A model generated the notes under the pieces. That model saw only the letters and a program-made list of their open reading frames with translations. It was not told the origin of the DNA and ran no database searches. A stretch of 64,000 nt of DNA from Drosophila persimilis (Eukaryota; Arthropoda; Insecta; Diptera; Drosophilidae), in assembly GCF_003286085.1 (NCBI RefSeq), contig NW_020825706.1:4464001-4528000 (forward strand), read 5' to 3'. Below, one piece after another: positions 13,472 to 22,350 of this stretch. Every line of letters begins with the position of its first letter. Within the stretch, counting starts at the first letter, position 1. Made by a program: the position numbers and the translations under genes.

Positions 13472-13789
13472 TGTAGGAAAGGCAGTAACGGGAGTACCAT
13501 TAACATAGAGAGAGGAAATAATCGAATAGAAACTAAGATCGAGTAATCGAAATGGAGAAGAGTTTGAGCTACGAGAGAGAGAGGTTGTGTTCTCGGTGCG
13601 CGGATTAAACGAAAGCGAGAGAAGAGAAAATTATAAAACATTGTGTAAATTAAATATAAGACGAATGAACGAAATAAAGTTATGATTTCTTAATGAATCC
13701 GTCGACAACAATTATTGCGAGAAAGTAGCCTCAAACTCGATACAACCGGGAGGATTATACGCGCATATGTATAAGTCCCCCCACATTAA
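13472..13789 (+). repeat. 5' LTR of the Gypsy element
   Basis: A direct repeat of about 318 bp beginning TGTAGGAAAGG and ending CCCCCCACATTAA. It matches 18,804-19,121 with no difference that I can see. The ends could be placed at ACA (13,785) by the TG...CA rule, but TTAA follows both LTRs and so is counted as LTR. A TATAAAA at 13,632-13,638 and AATAAA at 13,673-13,678 fit promoter and polyadenylation functions. Confidence 0.93.
13632..13678 (+). promoter_or_regulatory. LTR TATA box and poly(A) signal of the Gypsy element
   Basis: TATAAAA at 13,632-13,638 is followed 35 bp later by AATAAA at 13,673-13,678. The same pair is in the 3' LTR (18,964-18,970 and 19,005-19,010). In LTR elements the TATA box drives the genomic transcript and the polyadenylation signal terminates it in the 3' LTR. 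This is assigned by motif only. Confidence 0.55.
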
Positions 13790-13802
13790 TGGGGGCTCGT
13801 CC
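13790..13802 (+). promoter_or_regulatory. Primer-binding site, tRNA-Pro type
   Basis: TGGGGGCTCGTCC directly abuts the 5' LTR. It is complementary to the 3' end of tRNA-Pro (GGACGAGCCCCCA), the same primer site known from murine gammaretroviruses. Pairing ends after 13 bases, where AGTAAAA follows. Confidence 0.85.
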
Positions 13803-14723
13803 AGTAAAAAAAAAAGCAATAGTGTACATCAATCATTAAATCGTGTGTACATTATCGCCACAAAACATAAAACACCCAGGAGAAGCAGAATTTTGAACGT
13901 CTAGAAATTTCTGCAAAGGAGAGAACGAGACAGCACATTGAGCAGCACACACACAGAAATGGCTATGTCACGACAGGCCTAAATTTCACGAGAGCGAGTG
14001 AGACAGAGTATGACAGCAAAGGCAAGCAGAAGAGCAGTTACGGCATTATCCGTTAAGTTCGTGCATGTCTGAGCGACGGTAGAACCACAGAGGACAACGA
14101 AAATTCGAGAAGAAGCACATAAATAGTGCACAAGAGACGAGAAAATTATGTGAAACTGTGAGAGAGGCAGTGGAACAGATGGAAAAGAGGCACACAGAGA
14201 GTGCATAAAAGAGAGTTGAAAACTTCGATGTCAAACTGTTAGAGAGAGATACAGAGAAGCAAGGAGTAACAACAACAACAGAATCCAGAGAGCGGCATTC
14301 ACATACACAGGCGACGACAATATTCATCAGATGTGTGTATGGGTGCAGAACGCGACGAGAGGGTCCAGAAAGAGCAGAGAACATCAGAATCCAGAGAGCG
14401 GGTTTCACACACAACGACGACGGCATCAACCAGCAGATAGGAACAAGGCGTGACGAGACGATCGAGAGCAGAGGAAAAGAAGAAAATCAAAGTCCCGAGT
14501 GCGGCAGCCACATACACAGACGACGGCGTTATCCATCAGACGTGTGTATGGGTGCAGAGCAAAGAAACGACGTAAGAAACAGTTAGCGTAATAGCGACAG
14601 ATGTCAAAGAGAGACAGCAGAGTCAGAGTAACAGAGATAAAGTATAAGAAATTTAAAGAGTGAGATAAAACATATTATTCTTAAACATTATTTTAAGTTT
14701 ATATCATATTAATTACAATACTA
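13803..14723 (+). other. Long untranslated leader of the Gypsy element with internal repeats
   Basis: About 920 bp of purine-rich leader between primer site and gag, with no long plus-strand ORF. It contains imperfect direct repeats: CAGATGTGTGTATGGGTGCAG near 14,328 recurs as CAGACGTGTGTATGGGTGCAG near 14,537, each preceded by an ACATACACAG-CGACG block. A third, more diverged copy starting AATCCAGAGAGCGG lies at about 14,388-14,440. Structured repeats in this position could be packaging or translation elements, but nothing here proves it. Confidence 0.7.
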
Positions 14724-15992
14724 ATGTTGCACAACGAGATCACACAACTCACCGTAGTCGAGCTAAAAGAAAAGTTAAAAGAGTTGAAGCTGAAAACTAA
14801 GGGGAACAAAGCAGAGTTACAAGACAGACTAATATCATATTTCGAGTCGGAGGTTAATGAAGAGTCAATGTATGAGGATACAACAGATTTTAGTTTGAAT
14901 ATCCAGAGTGAACAATTAGAAGCTCCAAGTAAAATGGCGTTTACATTGAAAGATATTCGTGATTCTTTAGTTGAGTTTGATGGCAGCCAGCATAAAGATA
15001 TTAACGATTGGCTTACAGATTTTGAGAGCACAGCAGAGACAGTACAGTGGAACGCGCTGCAAAAGTTCGTATATGGTAGGCAATTGCTGAAAGGAGCTGC
15101 GAAGTTGTTTGTAAACAGTCAAGATGGTCTTACTAATTGGGATACACTTAAAGAAGCTTTAGAGGAAGAGTTTACAGAGAAACTGTCGGCAAAGCAAGTA
15201 CACAAGCAACTCGAGAATAGGAAGAAGAAGCCGAATGAAAGTTTGGTAGAATATTTTTATCAAATGAAGAGTCTGGCCAAAAAGAGTAATTTAGATGAAG
15301 ATAGCGTCATAGAATACATAATAGAAGGTATACCTGATACAAATCAGAACAAGAGCGTGTTATATCAGGCCAAGGATTTTAAAGAGTTAAGAGACAAAAT
15401 GAAGATATACGAGAAAACATCGTCGAATCTGGAGTCAAGATTAAAGATGAAGTTCGAGAAGAAGGAACAGAATATCAGGGCAGTTGAACCTAGATGTTTC
15501 AAGTGTGGAGGGAAAAATCATTTGGCTAAAGATTGCGTGGAGAAGGATATAAAATGTTTCAAATGCGAACAGTTGGGACATAAAGCAAATCAGTGTAAAG
15601 TCCAAAAGAATGATATAAAGGAGATATCAAAGCCACAACAGCTAGTCCAGAGAATGTATAATCGGGTTTTTAAGGATGTTCGGTTCGGTAATGAAGTGAT
15701 ATCATCGCTTTTTGATTCCGGTAGCGACATATGCACTATGAGTGAGAGTGCATATAAGCGAGCGTACCCAGTTCCATTAAGGGCGCAAGTGAAAGAATTA
15801 GTTGGAATCGGAGGAAAAAGAATTGGTACCCTCGGATTTTTCCTTGTTGATACTAAGCTAGATGGCATCCCGATTGAGATGTGTTTTCATGTGGTCAAAG
15901 ATAGAGACACTTTGTATAGCGCGGTAATCGGTAGTGACGTATTAGAGGTAGTGAGCGTTACACTTGAGAAAAAAAGGAGTAGTTTTTCATAA
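14724..15992 (+). CDS. gag: Gypsy Gag-protease polyprotein (422 aa)
   Basis: Starts at an ATG. Residues about 5-40 form an SAP-type helix-extended-helix (LTVVELKEKLKEL, NKAELQDRLISYF), a DNA-binding module known in some Gypsy Gags. Residues about 80-225 are a retrotransposon Gag capsid region (NDWLTDFES, LEEEFTEKLSA). Two CX2CX4HX4C zinc knuckles follow at 258-271 and 278-291. An aspartic protease with the catalytic DSG at 331-333 (LFDSGSDICTM) closes the protein, so protease is encoded in the gag frame. The ORF overlaps pol by 38 bases and ends at TAA 15,990-15,992. It is uninterrupted and its zinc fingers and protease triad are intact. Expected product: virus-like-particle precursor in the cytoplasm. 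Confidence 0.93.
   Translation: MLHNEITQLTVVELKEKLKELKLKTKGNKAELQDRLISYFESEVNEESMYEDTTDFSLNIQSEQLEAPSKMAFTLKDIRDSLVEFDGSQHKDINDWLTDFESTAETVQWNALQKFVYGRQLLKGAAKLFVNSQDGLTNWDTLKEALEEEFTEKLSAKQVHKQLENRKKKPNESLVEYFYQMKSLAKKSNLDEDSVIEYIIEGIPDTNQNKSVLYQAKDFKELRDKMKIYEKTSSNLESRLKMKFEKKEQNIRAVEPRCFKCGGKNHLAKDCVEKDIKCFKCEQLGHKANQCKVQKNDIKEISKPQQLVQRMYNRVFKDVRFGNEVISSLFDSGSDICTMSESAYKRAYPVPLRAQVKELVGIGGKRIGTLGFFLVDTKLDGIPIEMCFHVVKDRDTLYSAVIGSDVLEVVSVTLEKKRSSFS
15955..15992 (+). promoter_or_regulatory. gag-pol overlap requiring a +1 frameshift
   Basis: The pol frame opens after TGA 15,952-15,954 and gag stops at TAA 15,990-15,992, leaving a 38-base overlap. Gag reads in phase 0 and pol in phase +1, so a +1 (or -2) shift is needed; the usual -1 shift would miss pol. 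The overlap holds an A7 run (15,969-15,975) and gag-frame codons AAA AAA AGG AGT AGT. Pol has no nearby ATG in its own frame. A one-base length change in the A7 run is the alternative explanation. Confidence 0.7.
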
Positions 15993-18840
15993 GGTTGAAG
16001 AGGTGAGGGATAATGAAAAGAGATCCGAGATAGAGGATAGCGCTCAAACCAGTATTGCTCATTATAGTGATATTAAGAGCTCTATCGATGTTTCACCGGC
16101 GAATCGCGTAGCAGAGTTAAAAGAAGCATTCGAGCAGATAATGACGATAAAAGAGATAGAAGATTTTTCGTCAGAGGTCGATCTTTCGCATTTGAGTGTT
16201 ATGACGAAGGGAATAGTGAAGGATATGATTACCCAGTATAATCCAGTAAAGTCGACTAATTGTCCAGTGGAAATGAAGATTATACTCATGGACGAAGTGC
16301 CAGTATATCAGAGACCGAGGCGGTTGCCTTATGACGACCAAGAAAGGGCAGATCAGCAAATTAAGGAATGGTTGGAGAAAGGAATCATTCGACACAGTGT
16401 TTCGGAATACTCTTCGCCTATTGTGCTAGTTCCGAAGAAAGACGGTAAGAAAAGGTTATGTTGTGACTATAGGAAGCTCAACCAGAAGATTATACGAGAT
16501 AATTTTCCGACAGCAGTTATCGATGATGTGTTACATAAATTGCAAAGAGGAAAGATATTCACAACACTCGATTTGTGTGACGGATACTTGCACGTCCCAG
16601 TAGAGGAGAACTCGAGGAAATTTACGTCGTTTGTCACCCAGAACGGCCAATACGAGTTTAATTTTGTACCATTTGGGATTAACAATTCGGCAGCGGTGTT
16701 CACGCGCTATATATTCGCGGTGCTGAGGCCACTTATTAGCGAAGGCGTTTTGATATTGTATATGGATGACATTATTATACCAGCTGAGAGTGAGTTAGAA
16801 GGAATCAATAAACTGAAGAGAGTTTTGAGCTTGGCAGAGGCGTCAGGGTTGAAAATGAAATGGAGTAAGTGTCAGTTTTTACAGCGCAGAGTCATTTTCC
16901 TTGGGTACATTATAGAAGACGGGACGATTATACCGTCAAGAGAGAAAACGGGAGCAGTTGAGAATTTTCCAGTTCCACGAGATAGAAAGGGAGTCCAACG
17001 ATATTTGGGTCTCACATCATATTTCCGTAGGTTCGTGAAGGATTTCGCCACGATTGCTAAACCACTTACAAATCTATTGAAAAAGGAGGTTTCTTTTAAG
17101 ATGGGGATGGAAGAACTGGCCTCGTTTGAACAGCTAAAGCTTCGATTAACCAATCCACCGGTTTTGCTACTTTTCAATCCAAAGAGAGTTACAGAAATCC
17201 ATTGTGATGCTAGTAAAGTTGGTTATGGAGCCATTTTGTTGCAAAAAAACCCAGAGGATCAACAGTTTCACCCAGTAGAGTATATGAGTAGGAAGACTAC
17301 GCCAACTGAAGAGAAATATCATTCATATGAGTTGGAGGTCCTGGCTATAATCCAAGCATTGAAGAAATGGAGAGTATACGTATTGGGGATGAAGATAAAG
17401 ATCGTTACAGATTGCAACGCTTTTGCAATGACGATGAAAAAACGAGAAGTTCCCTTAAGGGTAGCCCGCTGGGCAATATTTTTGCAAGATTTTGAGTTTG
17501 ATATTGAGCATCGGTCGGGCGTCAGAATGAAACACGTCGATGCTTTAAGCAGAGTACATTGTCTTCTATTGGAAGATACGATTAGGATTAAAATACAAAA
17601 TGCACAAAAACTAGATGAATGGACAAGCGTAATAGTTAAGGTGTTAGAACAAGGAACATACGATGACTTTTACGTGCAGCATGGTATTTTGCATAAAGAT
17701 CCTACTAAGGAGCTCATTGTGATACCATCCAGCATGGAAAGGGAAATTATTCTAATGGCCCATCGCCAAGGGCATTTTGGGGTAAAAAAGACTACTGATC
17801 TAGTACAGAGAGATTATTATATACCGAGTTTGCCGAGTAAAGTAGAAGTAATTGTTAGGTCGTGCTTGGAATGTATTGTCAGCGAGTCGAAACATGGTAG
17901 AAAAGAAGGATTTCTGAATTTTATTGATAAGGGTGACGAACCGTTGTATACTTTTCATGTTGATCATATAGGCCCTATGGAGTTAACGAAAAAACGGTAC
18001 AATCATATTTTGGTAGAAGTAGATGCTTTCTCGAAATATGTGTGGTTGTATCCGACGAAGAGCACTGGTGCAGAAGAAGTGGTTGACAAGTTTCAAAGGC
18101 AATCAGAGTTGTTTGGAAATCCAAGGCGGGTCGTTACTGACCGCGGTACTGCTTTTACTTCAAACATCTTTAAGGAGTACTGTGACTCACAAAATATACA
18201 GCATTTGCTTATTGCCACGGGAGTGCCGAGGGGAAACGGGCAAGTGGAGCGTCTAAATCGGACGATCATCTCGTTGTTAACAAAATTGTGTGCGGAAGAT
18301 CCTAAGGCATGGTATAAGAATGTCGGTAGAGTACAGCAATTCATAAATTCGTCACCCCCGAGAAGTACGAAAGTGTCGCCATTTAAGATCCTGACAGGCA
18401 TCGATATGAGAATAGGGTATGATATTGAGTTGAAGGACATGTTGGAAGAAGAGTTGCTAGCCGAGCTACAGAGTGAAAAAGAAGAGATACGAAAGACAGT
18501 GAAAGGAAACATAGCTAAAATGCAAGAAGAAAATAGTAGAACGTATAACAGGAATAGGAGAGAGGAGCGCGAGTATGAGGTGGATGAATTGGTTGCCATC
18601 AAAAGAACGCAGTTTGGAGCGGGTTTGAAGTTAAAGAAAAAATATTTAGGACCTTATAAAATAGTCCGCAAATTGAGGCATGGTAGATATTTAGTCGAAA
18701 AAGTAGGAGAGGAAGAGGGACCTAACCGGACTAACACAGTGGCAGAGCACATGAAAAAGTGGTATCCATCATTCGGGACGAATGAGGATGTCGGATGGCC
18801 GAATGTAGGAAAGGCAGTAACGGGAGTACCATTAACATAG
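15964..18840 (+). CDS. pol: Gypsy Pol polyprotein: RT, RNase H, integrase (958 aa)
   Basis: Start shown at the first in-frame TTG in the overlap; the protein is probably made as Gag-Pol. Reverse transcriptase spans about 110-300 with TLDLCDGY (D203), FVPFGINNSAAVF and the catalytic YMDD at 266-269. RNase H about 408-530 carries D415, E458, D483 and D526. Integrase has an H-x3-H-C-x2-C zinc domain (H600, H604, C634, C637), the catalytic D667, D726 and E762 (D,D-35-E spacing), and a C-terminal GPY-like stretch (KKYLGPYKIVRKL). All catalytic residues are present and the frame is open. The last 12 codons lie inside the 3' LTR (from 18,804). No chromodomain or envelope is seen. Confidence 0.94.
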   Translation: MRKKGVVFHKVEEVRDNEKRSEIEDSAQTSIAHYSDIKSSIDVSPANRVAELKEAFEQIMTIKEIEDFSSEVDLSHLSVMTKGIVKDMITQYNPVKSTNCPVEMKIILMDEVPVYQRPRRLPYDDQERADQQIKEWLEKGIIRHSVSEYSSPIVLVPKKDGKKRLCCDYRKLNQKIIRDNFPTAVIDDVLHKLQRGKIFTTLDLCDGYLHVPVEENSRKFTSFVTQNGQYEFNFVPFGINNSAAVFTRYIFAVLRPLISEGVLILYMDDIIIPAESELEGINKLKRVLSLAEASGLKMKWSKCQFLQRRVIFLGYIIEDGTIIPSREKTGAVENFPVPRDRKGVQRYLGLTSYFRRFVKDFATIAKPLTNLLKKEVSFKMGMEELASFEQLKLRLTNPPVLLLFNPKRVTEIHCDASKVGYGAILLQKNPEDQQFHPVEYMSRKTTPTEEKYHSYELEVLAIIQALKKWRVYVLGMKIKIVTDCNAFAMTMKKREVPLRVARWAIFLQDFEFDIEHRSGVRMKHVDALSRVHCLLLEDTIRIKIQNAQKLDEWTSVIVKVLEQGTYDDFYVQHGILHKDPTKELIVIPSSMEREIILMAHRQGHFGVKKTTDLVQRDYYIPSLPSKVEVIVRSCLECIVSESKHGRKEGFLNFIDKGDEPLYTFHVDHIGPMELTKKRYNHILVEVDAFSKYVWLYPTKSTGAEEVVDKFQRQSELFGNPRRVVTDRGTAFTSNIFKEYCDSQNIQHLLIATGVPRGNGQVERLNRTIISLLTKLCAEDPKAWYKNVGRVQQFINSSPPRSTKVSPFKILTGIDMRIGYDIELKDMLEEELLAELQSEKEEIRKTVKGNIAKMQEENSRTYNRNRREEREYEVDELVAIKRTQFGAGLKLKKKYLGPYKIVRKLRHGRYLVEKVGEEEGPNRTNTVAEHMKKWYPSFGTNEDVGWPNVGKAVTGVPLT

Positions 18841-19121
18841 AGAGAGGAAATAATCGAATAGAAACTAAGATCGAGTAATCGAAATGGAGAAGAGTTTGAG
18901 CTACGAGAGAGAGAGGTTGTGTTCTCGGTGCGCGGATTAAACGAAAGCGAGAGAAGAGAAAATTATAAAACATTGTGTAAATTAAATATAAGACGAATGA
19001 ACGAAATAAAGTTATGATTTCTTAATGAATCCGTCGACAACAATTATTGCGAGAAAGTAGCCTCAAACTCGATACAACCGGGAGGATTATACGCGCATAT
19101 GTATAAGTCCCCCCACATTAA
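18804..19121 (+). repeat. 3' LTR of the Gypsy element
   Basis: Second copy of the 318-bp LTR, offset 5,332 bp from the first and apparently identical. It includes the end of pol (stop at 18,838-18,840), TATAAAA at 18,964 and AATAAA at 19,005. Satellite resumes at once with TATCCCCAGCCGGACAAC. Confidence 0.93.
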
Positions 19122-20428
19122 TATCCCCAGCCGGACAACTTATCTCTGCTGACAAAATACATCTCTCCGCTGGCGGAAAACTTATCTGCGGTAGCGGGAA
19201 ATTTATATCCGCTGGCGGAAAACTTTTCTCCGCTGACAGACATCTTATCTTATCTTATCTCTGCTGACAAAATACGTCTCTCCGCTGGCAGAAAACTTTT
19301 CTCCGGTGGCGGGAAATTTATATCCCCTGCCGGACAACTTTTCTCTGCTGACAAAATACGTCTCTCCGCTGACAGAAAACTTAACTCCGGCGGCGGGAAA
19401 TTTATATCCCCGGCCTGACAACTTATCTCTGCTAACGAAATACGTCTCTCCGCTGGCGGAAAACTTATTTCCGGTGGCGGGAAATATATATCCCCTGCCG
19501 GACAACTTATCTCTGCTGACAAAATACGTCTCTCCGGTGGCGGAAAACTTATCTCCAGAGGGGGAAATTTATATCCCCTGCCGGACAACTTATCTCTGCT
19601 GACGAACTACGTTTCTCCGCCGGCATAAAACTTATCTCCGCTGGCAGAACATTTACCTCCTGCGGCGGGAAATTTATATCCCCGGCCTGACAACTTATCT
19701 CTGCTAACGAAATACGTCTCTCCGCTGGCGGAAATCTTATTTCCGGTGCCGGGAAATCTATATCCGCTGCCGGACATCTTATCTCTGCTGACAAAATACG
19801 TCTCCCCGGTGGCGGAAAACTTATCTCCGGTGGCGGGAAATTTATATCCGCTGCCGGAAAACTTTTCACCAGAGGGGGAAATTTATACCCCCTGCCGGAC
19901 AACTTATCTCCGCAGACGACCTACGTTTCTCCGCCGGCAGAAAACTTATCTCCGCTGGCAAAACATTTACTTCCAGCGACGGGAAATTTATATCCGCTGC
20001 CGGACATCTTATCTCGGCTGACAAAATACATCTCTCCGCTGGCGGAAAACTTATCTGCGGTAGCGGGAAATTTATATCCGCTGGCGGAAAATTTCTATCC
20101 GCTGGCGGAAAACTTTTCTCCCCCCTCTGGAAAACTTATCTCCGCTGGCAGAACATTTACTTCCGGCGGCGAGGAATTTATATCCCCTGCCGGACATCTT
20201 ATCTCTGCTGACAAAATACATCTCTTCGATGGCGGAAAACTTATTTACTGTGGCGGGAAATCTATATCCCCTGCCGGACAACTTATCTCTGCTGTCAAAA
20301 TACGTCTCTCCGCTGGCGGAAAACTTATCTGCGGTAGCGGGAAATTTATATCCGCTGGCGGAAAACTTTTCTCCGCAGACGACCTACGTTTCTCCGCCGG
20401 CAGAAAACTTATCTCCGCTGGCAAAACA
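19122..20428. repeat. 84-bp satellite array between the Gypsy and non-LTR elements
   Basis: B-type satellite (with a (TTATC)3 marker at about 19,248) grading after about 19,560 into variants with CAGACGACCTACGTTTCTCC and AAACATTTACTTCC, which otherwise occur near 57.8-58.7 and 62.8-63.3 kb. A pyrimidine-rich variant (CTTTTCTCCCCCCTCTGG) at about 20,111 recurs at about 63,001. From about 19,895 onward this stretch is one arm of a duplication whose other arm begins near 62,786. Confidence 0.92.
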
Positions 20429-20437
20429 TTTTTTCTT

Positions 20438-20726
20438 GGACGTTGACATGCAATGACTGCATCTTTCAAGAGGCGATGCAATTACTGCACTGTCAAGTGG
20501 CCCGTGTGACACCAGCAGAAGGCTGTTACGCGCGGATCCCAGGCAAAACGCAGCCCTCCTCCCGCCCAACCGACCGAGGGGCGCTGCCGCATGACGCGCG
20601 GTGCGTAGCCGAACCAAACGCGAACATGCAAGAAAGATAAATATTAGACTAACATTCGAGGAAAATTAGCACTAAACTTACTAAGAAACTAAGCATGCAA
20701 TCAAAATACAAATACCACTACAGTTA
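20438..20726 (-). other. 3' untranslated region of the non-LTR element
   Basis: Some 290 bp between the RT stop and the A-rich tail. It includes a GC-rich tract (about 20,540-20,610) and two 13-bp near-repeats flanked by TGCA: TGCAATGACTGCA at 20,449-20,461 and TGCAATTACTGCA at 20,477-20,489. Both are close to palindromic and may form the 3' hairpin that the element's RT recognises. No ORF is credible. Confidence 0.6.
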
Positions 20727-22346
20727 CTAATTAATAGAAAGGTGTGTAAGGATTAATAATTTAATAAGAGGAAGAGAATTAGTGTTGGATATAATATGGT
20801 AGAGGGAATTATAATCCGAGCATAAGACCCTAAACGGTTCATGCAAGGAATAATTCGATCTACAAAGTGGAAGGAACAACGGTATAAAATTTCTAGTCAG
20901 TCTAATAGGAATCGTGAAGTTTATGTGGCTCAACAGATCAGGGCTGTCTATGTCACCCCTGATCAAGTTGTGCATAAATATCACACCAAGCATTTTTCTA
21001 CGGTTAACTAAGGATGGGAGGTTTACTAATAATAGTCTACTAGAGTAAGATGGGAGTCTTACACCCGCATCCCAGTTAAGGCCCCGCAGAGCAAAGAGTA
21101 AAAAGTTTTTCTGTACTGATTCTATACGGTCCTGGTGTACTTTGTACTGAGGGCACCATACACAGGAGCCCTCAAGCGAGGTATAGAGAGTCTTTGTTAT
21201 ATAGGGGTCGTCAAGTTCCTTTGACCACCTCTTTATAAACCCAAGCACGCCCATGGCCTTATTTACCATGGTAGAAATGTGTTCGGAAAACTTTAGCTTG
21301 GGGTCTAACATAACACCCAGATCATCCACCAGGGTAATTCTCTCAAGAGAACCCCCAAATAGGGTGTAGGGAGCCAACAAAGGGCTAGAACGATGAAATG
21401 TCATAACTTTGCATTTCGAGGCATTAAGGTGTAACAAGTTTGCACAACACCATGACTGAAAGCTATTGAGATCGGATTGCAAGCGAGAATGAAATGAAAT
21501 GTCCTTGTACTGGACACAGAGTTAAACATCATCCGCATACATAAGTACTCGAGAGTATGTTAATACTGAAGGCAAGTCATTAATAAAGAGTGTGAAGAGT
21601 AAGGGGCCTTGATGGCTGCCCTGTGGTACTCCCGAAGAAACCTTTACTGGTAAAGAGAGGGAGTTTTTGAAGAGGACTCTTTGAGACCTAGAACAAAGAT
21701 AGCTAGAAATCCATCTCAGGAAGTTGGGCGGAAACCCTAAAAGGTCAAGTTTATGTGCTAAAAGGGAATGGTTTACAGAGTCGAATGCTTTACTAAAGTC
21801 GGTTTAAATAACATCCGTCTGTAAGTTACCTTGAAAGCCTTTAATAATGAAAGAGGTAAACTCTAACAAGTTCGTGGTGGTTGATCGCCGCCTTATAAAT
21901 CCATGCTGAGTTGGAGATATAAGTGACTTGCAGAGATGTTGCAAGTGCGGAGTTAAAACCTTCTCAAACAATTTGGGAATAGCGGATAACTTTGCTATAC
22001 CTCTATAATTTTTTGCATCAGACTTGCTACCTTTTTTATGGAGAGGAATTATAAACGATTCCTTCCAGATTGGGGGGAAGCAAGAGGAATCAATGGACAG
22101 GGTGAATAGTTTAAGCAATGGTCCACACAGAGCCTCGGCGCAGTACCTGAGTACACAACCTGGAACCCCGTCTGGACGCGGTGAAAACACCGGCTTAACT
22201 AGTCGAAGATCTTGAAGTAGGGAATATTCATTTAACAAGGGACTGAAAATGCCGTTCGACCTTGGTAATCCGTATGGGTACGGTTGGCCAGAGTAGCGCT
22301 CCTCAGAAAAAGGTGGTTTGGAAAAACTGTGCAAAAAGATCGGCAA
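20727..22346 (-). pseudogene. Non-LTR ORF2, reverse transcriptase part with two stops
   Basis: Recognisable RT blocks in order on the minus strand: WKESFIIPLHKKGSKSDAKN, the NYRGIAKLSAIPKLFEK block, QHGFIRRRSTTTNLLEF, TDFSKAFDSV, SGVPQGSHQGPLLF and the catalytic MYADD. TAA at 21,804-21,806 falls just before TDFSKAFDSV and TAA at 21,522-21,524 comes directly after MYADDV. The three pieces stay in the same frame, so the damage here is point nonsense, not indels. The C-terminal part (LGVMLDPKLKFSEHISTM and onward) is open to 20,727. It cannot encode functional RT as it stands. Confidence 0.9.
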
Positions 22347-22350
22347 TTGC

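Larger units (their letters stand above)
13472..19121 (+). mobile_element. Complete Ty3/Gypsy LTR retrotransposon
   Basis: A 5,650-bp element with two direct LTRs that appear identical by eye, a primer-binding site, a ~0.9-kb leader, a gag-protease ORF and a pol ORF in the order protease, RT, RNase H, integrase. That domain order defines the Metaviridae (Ty3/Gypsy). No envelope ORF is present between integrase and the 3' LTR; pol even ends inside the LTR. Identical LTRs and open ORFs argue for recent insertion and possible activity. It sits in B-type satellite (CGGGAAATTTA on the left, TATCCCCAGCC on the right). No convincing target-site duplication is seen. Confidence 0.95.

Noticed and set aside
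13979..14586. Small ORFs in the Gypsy leader and on the strand opposite gag, pol and copia
   Set aside because: They are short, lack recognisable domains and overlap regulatory leader or better-supported frames on the other strand.
18700..18840. Envelope ORF in the Gypsy element
   Set aside because: Pol runs to 18,840, inside the 3' LTR, leaving no room for a third ORF.
20443..20640. Plus-strand ORF in the GC-rich tract of the non-LTR 3' region
   Set aside because: It lies in the untranslated region of the minus-strand element, has no similarity I recognise and is simply duplicated at 63,334.
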